DNA of 9,148 nt from Thermoplasmatota archaeon (lineage in GTDB: Archaea > Thermoplasmatota > Thermoplasmata > RBG-16-68-12 > JAJISG01), in assembly GCA_022848785.1 (NCBI GenBank), contig JAJISK010000034.1:1-9148 (forward strand), in the 5' to 3' direction. This document shows, in pieces, positions 1 to 5,050 of the stretch. The first letter of the stretch is position 1. Each line of letters begins with the position of its first letter. A program made the translations under genes and the position numbers. Below the pieces are notes generated by a model. The model made no database searches and was not told where the DNA came from. It was given only the letters and a program-made list of their open reading frames with translations.

Positions 1-547
1 ACCCGAAGACGGCCTTCACGGTGGAGAAGGTGATTCGGCGGGCCACCTGGAGGACCAAGGGGTACATCCAGCGGATGAGATCCGAGTCGAAGAAGATCTT
101 CGTCTTGGCGGGATCGAAGCCGAGGGCGATGATGTCGAGGGCATTTTCCACGCCGACCTGGTGGGACTCGCCTAGGGTGTCGAAGCCCCGGAAGAGGAAC
201 TTCTCGTCGTCGGTGAGCTGGAAGTACAGGGTGGCTCCCAAGGTGTCCTGCAACCACTTCGTGAATACCCAGGGCATCAGGTGCCCCACGTGGACCTCGC
301 TGGAGGGACCGCGGCCCGTGTACAGGTAGAAGGGGTTGCCGCCCTCATACTCATCCAAGATCCAATCCAAGTCGCGGTGGGAGTAGAAGATGCCCCGCGT
401 CAGGAGGGGGTGCAGATCGCCCGCCTGTGTCCGTAGGCGTTCGAGGAGATCCTCCTCGAGGGGGCGGGTGCCGAACCGATCGATGAGGCGATTGTAGTCG
501 ATTTCCCCCTTGACGTCCCAGGGGGTGACGACGAACTCATCGGCCAT
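1..547 (-). CDS. trpS: Tryptophanyl-tRNA synthetase, N-terminal part (cut by window edge)
   Basis: Class I aminoacyl-tRNA synthetase that charges tRNA-Trp in the cytosol. I translated it from ATG at 545-547 and the frame is open to base 1, giving 182 residues. The N-terminus carries the archaeal/eukaryotic TrpRS signature VTPWDVKGEIDY (residues 7-18). YTGRGPSSEVHVGHLMPW (76-93) holds the HIGH-class ATP-binding motif as HVGH (86-89), followed by FTKWLQD (95-101) and LTDDEKFLF (111-119), as in human cytosolic TrpRS. The KMSKS-type loop and anticodon-binding domain lie beyond the edge. By memory, the human motif has one more residue between SSE and HVGH; this may just be lineage variation. No in-frame start lies closely upstream and no Shine-Dalgarno is evident. 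It lies on the same strand as the hexuloisomerase but is separated by about 245 bases, so probably has its own promoter. Family call is very sure. Confidence 0.95.
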   Translation of the reverse strand, partial: MADEFVVTPWDVKGEIDYNRLIDRFGTRPLEEDLLERLRTQAGDLHPLLTRGIFYSHRDLDWILDEYEGGNPFYLYTGRGPSSEVHVGHLMPWVFTKWLQDTLGATLYFQLTDDEKFLFRGFDTLGESHQVGVENALDIIALGFDPAKTKIFFDSDLIRWMYPLVLQVARRITFSTVKAVFG

Positions 548-570
548 TCGGGGAAGGGAGTCGCAGGCCG

Positions 571-579
571 CTAATCAAG
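571..579 (-). promoter_or_regulatory. Weak TATA-like element upstream of trpS
   Basis: On the minus strand the AT-rich stretch CTTGATTAG sits about 26-28 nt upstream of the trpS ATG at 547. In an otherwise GC-rich gap, that is the right distance for an archaeal TATA box giving a leaderless or nearly leaderless mRNA. The match to the TATA consensus is poor. A second AT-rich stretch (GATTATCA, about 608-615) could serve instead. Confidence 0.3.
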
Positions 580-590
580 CTTCCCCACTC

Positions 591-607
591 CCACCCGGAT
601 CGGGTGG
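591..607. repeat. Inverted repeat, 7-bp arms, 3-nt loop
   Basis: CCACCCG (591-597) is followed after GAT by CGGGTGG (601-607), a perfect 7-bp inverted repeat between trpS and the hexuloisomerase gene. It lies about 45-60 bases upstream of the trpS start, where a dimeric regulator could bind. It could equally be an RNA hairpin at the end of the upstream operon. No function can be assigned from sequence alone. Confidence 0.5.
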
Positions 608-615
608 ATGATAAT

Positions 616-629
616 CCGGCAGCTGCCGG
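616..629. repeat. Perfect 14-bp palindrome CCGGCAGCTGCCGG
   Basis: CCGGCAGCTGCCGG equals its own reverse complement and lies eight bases from the preceding inverted repeat, in the gap upstream of trpS. Two dyads so close suggest an operator or a compound RNA structure. GC-rich DNA does make such palindromes more often by chance. Confidence 0.5.
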
Positions 630-643
630 CCAGCCCCGAGCTA

Positions 644-682
644 TCTCTTCCTCTTCCCCCTCTTCCCCCTCTTCCGCTTCCC
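644..682. repeat. Polypyrimidine tract with direct repeats of TCTTCCCCC
   Basis: An almost pure C/T stretch on the plus strand (G/A on the minus strand), with the 9-nt unit TCTTCCCCC repeated in tandem and flanked by degenerate copies. It lies in the non-coding gap between trpS and the hexuloisomerase gene. In the direction of those genes the transcript would be purine-rich. It is low-complexity sequence that could be prone to slippage; I see no gene in it. The rest of 548-791 holds only the two inverted repeats just described and a GC-rich stretch around 697-720. Confidence 0.6.
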
Positions 683-791
683 ACCGGACTTTGACCCGCC
701 TCGGCGGCGCCTCCGCCGGATGACAGCGACGGTCACCACGCCCCCGAAATCAATCCTTCTCAAACACTACTATGGAACCTTACAATCCCTG

Positions 792-1322
792 TTAGACCAT
801 GATGGCGTGGCGGCCCCGCATGTCCTCCTCGGTCTGCCCCAGCTTCTCCATGAGGAGGCTGATCAGCACGTCTAAGAGAAGGAAGGTGGATTCCTCGAAG
901 AGGGTTCCCAGGGGGGCGTGACGCGCTGCCTCGCGGTCCCGAGGTTCCGTAACCACGAGGACGAGGCTCGAGGCGCCCGCCAGCTTACTTCTCTCCTGGG
1001 CGGTGACGGCGATGACGTGGCCGCCCACCCGGCGGATGATGTTGGCCGTCTGGATGGCCGACATGGTCTCGCCTGTGCGGGAGACGATGACCGCCACATC
1101 CCCCGGCTCCACAATCGGGGTGATGGTCTCCCCGATGAAGAAGACCCGGAGGCCCAGCTGGACCATGCGCATGGCGAAGGCCTTCCCCACGAGGCCCGAC
1201 CGGCCGACGCCGTAGACGAAGATCTTTGGGGCGGAAGCCAGGAGGGCAAGGGCCTCCTGCAACGGCGCCTCGAAATCACCCTGAAGGACGGCTTCGATGT
1301 GACCGACGAGAAATTCCGCCAC
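792..1322 (-). CDS. hxlB: 6-phospho-3-hexuloisomerase (SIS domain)
   Basis: Interconverts 6-phospho-3-hexulose and fructose 6-phosphate. In archaea the ribulose monophosphate pathway run in reverse supplies ribulose 5-phosphate. The 176-residue length fits the family. Visible motifs are KIFVYGVGRSGLVGKAFAMR (33-52, the sugar-phosphate loop of the SIS fold), FFIGETITP (61-69), SRTGET (81-86, usually SGSGET), PLGTLFEES (137-145, with the acidic active-site region) and the C-terminal RHA (171-173) with its conserved His. It resembles MJ1247 over its length. It follows the TIM-barrel gene by 11 nt, so is cotranscribed. The start given is GTG at 1320-1322, which has no Shine-Dalgarno at normal distance. 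A CTG at 1335-1337 in the same frame sits just after a GGAGG-rich run and is an alternative, adding five residues. The partner hexulose-6-phosphate synthase is not in the window. Confidence 0.93.
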   Translation of the reverse strand: MAEFLVGHIEAVLQGDFEAPLQEALALLASAPKIFVYGVGRSGLVGKAFAMRMVQLGLRVFFIGETITPIVEPGDVAVIVSRTGETMSAIQTANIIRRVGGHVIAVTAQERSKLAGASSLVLVVTEPRDREAARHAPLGTLFEESTFLLLDVLISLLMEKLGQTEEDMRGRHAIMV

Positions 1323-1333
1323 CGTCTTGAAGG

Positions 1334-2362
1334 TCAGGTTGCCTCCTCCTCCTGCAGCCGCATGCGCTTCGCCACCTGCCGTCCCAGGACCCGTTCGAGG
1401 ATGACCTTCATGTACATCGCATCGTGCTCCAGCAAGGGCGAGGAGGAAATGACGGTCAGTGGATACTCCGTCTCCAGGATCGACTCCACCAGTGGCTCGA
1501 ACCGGAGGTCTCCCCGCTTGATGGGGGTGTAGCGCAGCTCATTCCCCCCTTCGTGCTCCACCCCGGCGAAGTGGGAGTGGAACTGTCCGTGGACCCGGGA
1601 TTCCACCCGATCCAGGAGCGCCCCGAAGTCCGAGGCCTCCCGGAGGCTGCCCCCCTCTCGGGCGTGGATGTGCCCGAAGTTCAGGACCGGCATCGCCTCC
1701 GGTACCATTTCGCTGATCGTCACCACCTCGTCTACGCTCCCGAACACCTCCTGGCGCCCGCTCGTTTCCAGGCCCAGGGTGGAGCGCAGGCCCTGTTTCC
1801 GGAACCACGTCGCCAGCTCCTTGACGCGTCCGACGATGCGGTCCAGGGCCGCCTCCGGGGTGAGGTCGCCGTACAGCCCCATGTGGGTCACGACGACCCG
1901 GGCGTTCAGGTGGTGGGCGATCATGCCGCCCCACCGGATGCTGTTCAGGCTCTTTTGGCCCAAGGCGCCGTCCCCCGCCAGGTCCATGTAATAGGGGGTG
2001 TGGAGGGACATCTCCACGTCGAGCTCCCGGGCCAGGTCGCCCAGGAACTCCAGCCGCGCAAAGTCGTCGGCCACGCTCCCCACGAGAACGTGCAAGGTAT
2101 CCCCCGGCTCGATGGCGGCGTCCGGATCGTGGACCAGTTGCGCCTCCTCCCCACCTCGCCGGAGGGCGACGACGAGTTCCCCGGGGAGGGTCCGTGGGGT
2201 TAGCCCCACCTCCTCCTCGGTGGGGAACCGTTCGATGACGTTGATGCGGACGAGCTGGACTTCCATGGCGGTGAGGCCCAGATTGTGGACGTCCTCAATC
2301 CCATCCTCGAGGGTCCGGCCCTTGCAGGACAAGGGAATGCCGGCCGGGCCGAAGCGAATCAT
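1334..2362 (-). CDS. Endonuclease IV-like TIM-barrel protein (AP endonuclease family 2 / xylose isomerase-like)
   Basis: A 342-residue protein with the order of metal-site segments of endonuclease IV (Nfo). These are SLHTPYYMDL (H121), VVVTHMGLYG (H160), LGLETSGRQEVFG (E199), LNFGHIHA (N228 where Nfo has Asp, then H231) and HSHFAGVEH (H264). The later Nfo Asp-x-His pair appears replaced near RYTPIKRGDL (277-286). The usual Glu of the last strand is replaced near VISSSP (304-309). It may therefore be a repair nuclease with altered metals, or a xylose isomerase-like sugar (phosphate) isomerase. The operon with hexuloisomerase favours the second slightly. An insert at about 54-110 (GELVVALRRGG, then IEPGDTLHVL) resembles a TrkA_C/RCK_C fold. 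Start: ATG at 2360-2362, preceded by AGGGTG and, about 45 nt upstream, by a TATA-like element. A longer frame upstream to 2449 would cross that promoter and encodes an Arg-rich, unconserved-looking leader. Fold is sure; reaction is not. Confidence 0.8.
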   Translation of the reverse strand: MIRFGPAGIPLSCKGRTLEDGIEDVHNLGLTAMEVQLVRINVIERFPTEEEVGLTPRTLPGELVVALRRGGEEAQLVHDPDAAIEPGDTLHVLVGSVADDFARLEFLGDLARELDVEMSLHTPYYMDLAGDGALGQKSLNSIRWGGMIAHHLNARVVVTHMGLYGDLTPEAALDRIVGRVKELATWFRKQGLRSTLGLETSGRQEVFGSVDEVVTISEMVPEAMPVLNFGHIHAREGGSLREASDFGALLDRVESRVHGQFHSHFAGVEHEGGNELRYTPIKRGDLRFEPLVESILETEYPLTVISSSPLLEHDAMYMKVILERVLGRQVAKRMRLQEEEAT

Positions 2363-2404
2363 AACACACCCTATTCTCCGCGGATTTCTTCGACAAAGGA
2401 ACAG

Positions 2405-2413
2405 TATTAAAAA
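2405..2413 (-). promoter_or_regulatory. TATA-like box of the TIM-barrel/hexuloisomerase operon
   Basis: TTTTTAATA on the minus strand, preceded by GAAGG (possible BRE). It would place a transcription start near 2380-2385, giving a short leader of about 20 nt before the ATG at 2362. It supports that start over the longer frame. Confidence 0.55.
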
Positions 2414-2478
2414 CCTTCTCTCACGCCTCCGACCGGTCACGACCTCCACTATCGGGTGTGAAACCCTACTGGCAATCC

Positions 2479-2486
2479 TTATATAA
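2479..2486 (+). promoter_or_regulatory. TATA box of the Fe-S carrier gene
   Basis: TTATATAA is the clearest archaeal TATA box in the window. Its centre is about 26 nt upstream of ATG 2509, so transcription should begin at or next to that codon (leaderless mRNA). Together with the opposite-facing element at 2405-2413 it makes 2363-2508 a divergent promoter region. Confidence 0.65.
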
Positions 2487-2508
2487 CGGCGCCATAATGG
2501 GAAGTTCG

Positions 2509-2850
2509 ATGGCCACAGAACTCGTCGAGGTTTCCCTCACCGAGCCGGCGGCGGAGAAGGTCCGAGACTTACTGAAGAACGAAGGTGGATCCTACCAGTT
2601 CCTCCGAGTCTTCGTGACCGGAGGGGGTTGTTCCGGCCTCAGCTACGGCATGTCCTTCGAGGAGAAGACGGAGGATGGGGATCGCGTCTACGAGACCCAC
2701 GGCGTCAAGGTCGTAGTCGACGAATTCAGCGAGCCCTACGTCAAGGGAATGACCTTGGACTGGCAGGAGAGCCTGATGGGCACGGGCTTCGTGGTGAACA
2801 ACCCGAACGCCCAGTCTACCTGCTCCTGCGGGTCCTCGTTCCAGGCGTAG
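2509..2850 (+). CDS. A-type iron-sulfur cluster carrier (IscA/ErpA/HesB family)
   Basis: Small protein of 113 residues, the usual size for A-type carriers. These accept Fe-S clusters (or iron) and pass them to apo-enzymes in the cytosol. The family's three cysteines are present: C41 in VTGGGCSGLSYGM (37-49), and C105 and C107 in the C-terminal STCSCGSSF. The N-terminal LTEPAAEKVRDLL (10-22) is the typical first helix, and GTGFVVNNPNA (91-101) the typical pre-CxC segment. The start is taken at ATG 2509 because the TATA box at 2479-2486 puts the transcription start there. ATG 2497 would add MGSS and lie within the promoter spacing. It is a single gene ending in a hairpin plus T-run before the ribosomal protein operon. 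Which of the A-type subfamilies it belongs to cannot be told, so no symbol is given. Confidence 0.93.
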   Translation: MATELVEVSLTEPAAEKVRDLLKNEGGSYQFLRVFVTGGGCSGLSYGMSFEEKTEDGDRVYETHGVKVVVDEFSEPYVKGMTLDWQESLMGTGFVVNNPNAQSTCSCGSSFQA

Positions 2851-2876
2851 GACCCCGGTCACCCGCCGCGTTCGGG

Positions 2877-2907
2877 TTCTCGCCCCTACGACGCGAGAAA
2901 CCTTTTT
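2877..2907 (+). terminator. Hairpin plus T5 after the Fe-S carrier gene
   Basis: TTCTCGC (2877-2883) pairs perfectly with GCGAGAA (2893-2899) over a 9-nt loop, and three bases later comes TTTTT (2903-2907). This resembles an intrinsic terminator about 27 nt after the stop codon. Archaeal termination depends mainly on the T-run, which may also serve the next promoter. Confidence 0.4.
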
Positions 2908-2908
2908 A
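2903..2908 (+). promoter_or_regulatory. Possible TATA-like element of the ribosomal protein operon
   Basis: TTTTTA in a GC-rich gap about 35 nt upstream of the L18e ATG. It predicts a start near 2930, leaving a very short leader that would only partly include the GGAGG at 2927-2931. Either the true start is slightly upstream or this is just the T-run of the preceding terminator. Confidence 0.3.
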
Positions 2909-2939
2909 GCGCCCGCCCGGTAAAGCGGAGGCCGAATCC

Positions 2940-3305
2940 ATGAGCAAACCGGTTCGAAAGTCCAACCCGTTCCTCCTCGCCCTCATCGACGATCTCAAGA
3001 CGGCCGCGCGAGAGAACGAGGCTCCCATCTGGAGGGACGTCGCCCTGCGCCTATCCCGGCCGAGCCGAGTCTGGGCGGAGGTCAATCTATCCCGTCTCGA
3101 GCGCCACGCGGAAGACGGAGAGGTGGTGGTGATCCCTGGGAAGCTCCTCGGCACTGGACGGCTGACGAAGGCCCTCCGGATCTCTGCCTTCCAATCCTCC
3201 GAGGCCGCTCGGACGCGGGTCGAGGCCGCCGGAGGGCAGGTCCTTGCGATTCGTGACCTGATCAACGAAAATCCTCGCGGGAGCGGGGTTCGAATCATGG
3301 GATGA
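2940..3305 (+). CDS. rpl18e: 50S ribosomal protein L18e
   Basis: Archaeal/eukaryotic large-subunit protein (eukaryotic eL18, L15-like fold) of 121 residues. Recognised by the N-terminal KSNPFLLALIDDLK (7-20), then APIWRDVALRLSRPSRVWAE (28-47), VNLSRLERHAEDGE (48-61) and VVIPGKLLGTGRL (63-75), and a C-terminal [14 protein letters not shown]. The ATG has a good Shine-Dalgarno, GGAGG at 2927-2931, 8 nt upstream. The stop overlaps the L13 start as ATGA (3302-3305), so the two are translationally coupled. In archaea L18e commonly heads the L18e–L13–S9–RpoN cluster, as here. Confidence 0.97.
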   Translation: MSKPVRKSNPFLLALIDDLKTAARENEAPIWRDVALRLSRPSRVWAEVNLSRLERHAEDGEVVVIPGKLLGTGRLTKALRISAFQSSEAARTRVEAAGGQVLAIRDLINENPRGSGVRIMG

Positions 3306-3721
3306 GTATGGTCCTGTACGACGCCTCCGGTCAGATCCTGGGTCGCCTCTCCAGCTTGACGGCCAAGCGGCTCCTAGAGGGAGACACCGTCACCATCGTC
3401 AACGCCGAGGAGGCCGTGATCACCGGTTCGCGCCAGTCCATCCTCCGGGAGTATCAGCAGAAACGTCGGGTGGGTAGCCAGCGAAAGGGGCCGCACTTCC
3501 CAAAGCGGCCCGACCGCATCCTCAAGCGGACCGTCCGAGGCATGTTGCCCTACCAGAAGCCCCGCGGTCGTGCGGCCTTCAAGCGGCTCCGGGTCTACGT
3601 GGGGGCGCCCCCCGGGGTCGGGGGTGAGGCGGAGGAGGCCACGGGGGCCAGCATCGCGGCCAAGACCACAACATATATCACGCTCCGGGAGCTGTCAAAT
3701 CTACTGGGAGCGAAGACGTGA
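3302..3721 (+). CDS. rpl13: 50S ribosomal protein L13
   Basis: Large-subunit protein uL13, 139 residues. Diagnostic segments are [19 protein letters not shown] (8-26), [15 protein letters not shown] (29-43), [24 protein letters not shown] residues around 62-81 (here [20 protein letters not shown]) and [21 protein letters not shown] (81-101). It ends in [15 protein letters not shown], matching the archaeal C-terminus. Start ATG 3302 overlaps the L18e stop. ATG 3308 (MVLYDA) is possible and would remove two residues. The stop overlaps the S9 GTG (3718-3721). Confidence 0.97.
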   Translation: MSMVLYDASGQILGRLSSLTAKRLLEGDTVTIVNAEEAVITGSRQSILREYQQKRRVGSQRKGPHFPKRPDRILKRTVRGMLPYQKPRGRAAFKRLRVYVGAPPGVGGEAEEATGASIAAKTTTYITLRELSNLLGAKT

Positions 3722-4128
3722 AGGCCAAGAAACCACCCGTGGTCGCGAGCGGGAAGCGGAAGACGGCCGTGGCCCGGGCGGTAATTCGCAAGGGCCAAGG
3801 GCGGGTCCGCATCAACAAGGTACCGCTGGAGATCCATGCGCCCGAGATGGCCCGACTGAAAATCATGGAAGCCCTGACCCTGGCGGGCGGCCGGGCGGAG
3901 GGGGTCGACATCGACGTAAACGTCCGCGGAGGCGGGATTATGGGGCAAGCGGACGCGATTCGGACGGCCATCGCCCGAGGACTCGTGGGCTTCTACCAAG
4001 ACGAGCAGATGGAGGACCGTATCCGGACCTACGACCGCACCCTCCTCGTGCCGGACACCCGGCGAAAGCTCCCGAAGAAACCGCTGGGGCGAGGTGCCCG
4101 CAAGAAGCGGCAGAAGTCCTATCGGTGA
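3718..4128 (+). CDS. rps9: 30S ribosomal protein S9
   Basis: Small-subunit protein uS9, 136 residues, whose basic C-terminal tail reaches the P-site tRNA. Seen are [20 protein letters not shown] (10-29), the [20 protein letters not shown] block (91-110), [16 protein letters not shown] (126 and preceding) and the invariant C-terminal KSYR. It starts with GTG 3718, overlapping the L13 stop by GTGA, so is translationally coupled. Its own stop lies within a GGTGA that serves as the Shine-Dalgarno of rpoN. Confidence 0.97.
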   Translation: MKAKKPPVVASGKRKTAVARAVIRKGQGRVRINKVPLEIHAPEMARLKIMEALTLAGGRAEGVDIDVNVRGGGIMGQADAIRTAIARGLVGFYQDEQMEDRIRTYDRTLLVPDTRRKLPKKPLGRGARKKRQKSYR

Positions 4129-4132
4129 GACC

Positions 4133-4324
4133 ATGATCATCCCCATTCGTTGCTTCACGTGTGGCAAGGTCATCGGGTCCTCGTGGGAGAAGTACCTGCA
4201 GGCGCTGGATGCAGGGCAGAACCCCCGGGACGCCCTGGATGAGCTTGGGCTGGAGCGCTACTGCTGCCGGCGCATGATCCTCTCTCACGTCGACCTGATC
4301 GAGGACGTCCTTCCCCTCGGATGA
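4133..4324 (+). CDS. rpoN: DNA-directed RNA polymerase subunit N (Rpb10 homologue)
   Basis: Small zinc-binding subunit of archaeal RNA polymerase, equivalent to eukaryotic Rpb10, in the assembly platform with subunits D, L and P. The 63 residues begin [15 protein letters not shown]. Zinc ligands are C7 and C10 (CFTC) and the adjacent pair C44-C45 (RYCCRRM), followed by [11 protein letters not shown] (50-60). The start is ATG 4133. GGTGA at 4124-4128, overlapping the S9 stop, lies 4 nt upstream. A longer frame upstream would overlap S9 and lacks homology. It is the last gene of the operon in this window; rpoK and enolase often follow in other archaea but do not here. Confidence 0.97.
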   Translation: MIIPIRCFTCGKVIGSSWEKYLQALDAGQNPRDALDELGLERYCCRRMILSHVDLIEDVLPLG

Positions 4325-4343
4325 CCCTTCGGTCGGAAAACGC

Positions 4344-4348
4344 TTAAA
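4344..4348 (+). promoter_or_regulatory. TATA-like element of the tRNA gene
   Basis: TTAAA within AAACGCTTAAAGC lies 25-29 nt upstream of the first base of the tRNA, the correct spacing for archaeal TBP-dependent transcription with a near-zero 5' leader. It suggests the tRNA is transcribed separately from the ribosomal protein operon. Confidence 0.5.
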
Positions 4349-4372
4349 GCCCCCGCAGTTAGCGGAGGCCTG

Positions 4373-4445
4373 GGGCCCGTAGGGTAGCTTGGTATCCTAC
4401 CAGCTTGGGGTGCTGGCGACTCCAGTTCAAATCTGGACGGGCCCA
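4373..4445 (+). tRNA. tRNA-Pro, anticodon GGG
   Basis: Cloverleaf folded by hand. The acceptor stem is GGGCCCG (4373-4379) with CGGGCCC (4438-4444). The D stem is GGGT with ATCC around AGCTTGGT. The anticodon stem is CCAGC (4400-4404) with GCTGG (4412-4416), around the loop TTGGGGT with anticodon GGG at 4407-4409. The T stem is TCCAG (4421-4425) with CTGGA (4433-4437) around TTCAAAT. The discriminator is A4445; CCA is not encoded and no intron is seen. Two unpaired bases (T4398, A4399) separate the D and anticodon stems where one is usual, and the variable loop has four bases. Confidence 0.95.
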
Positions 4446-4463
4446 TCGGTAGGGGTGAGGGCC

Positions 4464-4934
4464 TCAATATCGCCAATAGTCGACGGGGGGCGGCTCGTTG
4501 TCCCCCTGCCATAGGACGGCTAGGACCTCGCCCTTGTGATACACTTCGTGGATCATGAAGGTGAAGAGGTATTCCTCCACCGTCTTTCGTACCAGACCGT
4601 CGCCGAGGGGCCGCTCTCGGACCTCTGCCAGCTCTTCGGGCCTCATCGCCTGGATGACCTCCTCCGTCCGGTCGCTGACGCGGTTCCAGAGCGCTTCTAG
4701 ATCCTGAACGGAGTGCAGATCTCCCTTCGCGTTCCGGTCCACCATGCGGCCGCTCCCCGTGAGGAAGTCGTTTACCCAGTAGTCCTCCGTACGGAGAGCG
4801 TGAAAGAGGGTGTCCTGGATGGAATAGAAGCTGATCTCCGCATTCCGCTCGAATTCCTCCGGAAGGGCAGCGAGGCGATTCAAGAGGGCCTTCCGGACCC
4901 GGCGGTTGAAGCGCAGCATGGTGAGAGGGTCCAT
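4464..4934 (-). CDS. DinB/YfiT-like four-helix-bundle protein
   Basis: A 156-residue protein of the DinB-like metal-binding superfamily, which includes bacillithiol- and mycothiol-dependent enzymes and many uncharacterised members. Three histidines in the family arrangement are visible: H45 in the helix IQDTLFHALRTEDYWVNDFL (39-58), and H129 and H133 in MIHEVYHKGEV (127-137), the H-x3-H ending the third helix. These would bind one divalent metal. The substrate cannot be inferred. Start: ATG 4932-4934, because a TATA-like CCTATAGG lies 25 nt upstream, giving a leaderless mRNA. An upstream ATG (5012) would add 26 Arg/Gly-rich residues running through that promoter. It is a single gene, convergent with tRNA-Pro and divergent from the beta-propeller operon. 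Confidence 0.8.
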   Translation of the reverse strand: MDPLTMLRFNRRVRKALLNRLAALPEEFERNAEISFYSIQDTLFHALRTEDYWVNDFLTGSGRMVDRNAKGDLHSVQDLEALWNRVSDRTEEVIQAMRPEELAEVRERPLGDGLVRKTVEEYLFTFMIHEVYHKGEVLAVLWQGDNEPPPVDYWRY

Positions 4935-4955
4935 GGCGGCCGCAAGGGGGAGAGG

Positions 4956-4963
4956 CCTATAGG
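4956..4963 (-). promoter_or_regulatory. TATA-like element of the DinB-like gene
   Basis: CCTATAGG (self-complementary) is centred about 25 nt upstream of ATG 4934, which would make the transcript leaderless and decides this start over ATG 5012. The core is short, so the call is moderate. Confidence 0.4.
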
Positions 4964-4994
4964 GGTTGCCACGTCCTCGACGAAGCCCAAAGCC

Positions 4995-5001
4995 TCTTAT
5001 G
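4995..5001 (+). promoter_or_regulatory. Weak TATA-like element upstream of the beta-propeller operon
   Basis: TCTTATG within an AT-rich island (about 4993-5030). It predicts a transcription start near 5023 and a leader of roughly 28 nt to GTG 5051 that contains the GGAGGG Shine-Dalgarno. The match is weak. Confidence 0.3.
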
Positions 5002-5050
5002 TTCCACTTCATTTGAATTTCTTCAACTCCACTTGAATCGGAGGGCTTTC

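Noticed and set aside
641..763. 40-codon minus-strand frame from TTG ending in a Lys/Arg/Gly-rich tail
   Set aside because: The basic tail is just the translation of the low-complexity purine tract. There is no ribosome binding site, the start is weak and no family resemblance is seen.
918..1532. 204-codon plus-strand frame opposite the hexuloisomerase
   Set aside because: The minus-strand frame carries full-length SIS family motifs, while this one carries none.
1424..2203. 259-codon plus-strand frame opposite the TIM-barrel gene
   Set aside because: Shadow of the well-supported minus-strand gene; composition is His/Gln/Pro-rich as expected from an antisense frame.
2363..2449. 29-residue N-terminal extension of the TIM-barrel protein
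   Set aside because: It crosses the TATA-like element at 2405-2413, is Arg-rich and unlike the MIRFGPAG family start.
4935..5012. 26-residue N-terminal extension of the DinB-like protein from ATG 5012
   Set aside because: The extension is Arg/Gly-rich and spans the likely promoter at 4956-4963. The helical bundle begins at ATG 4934.
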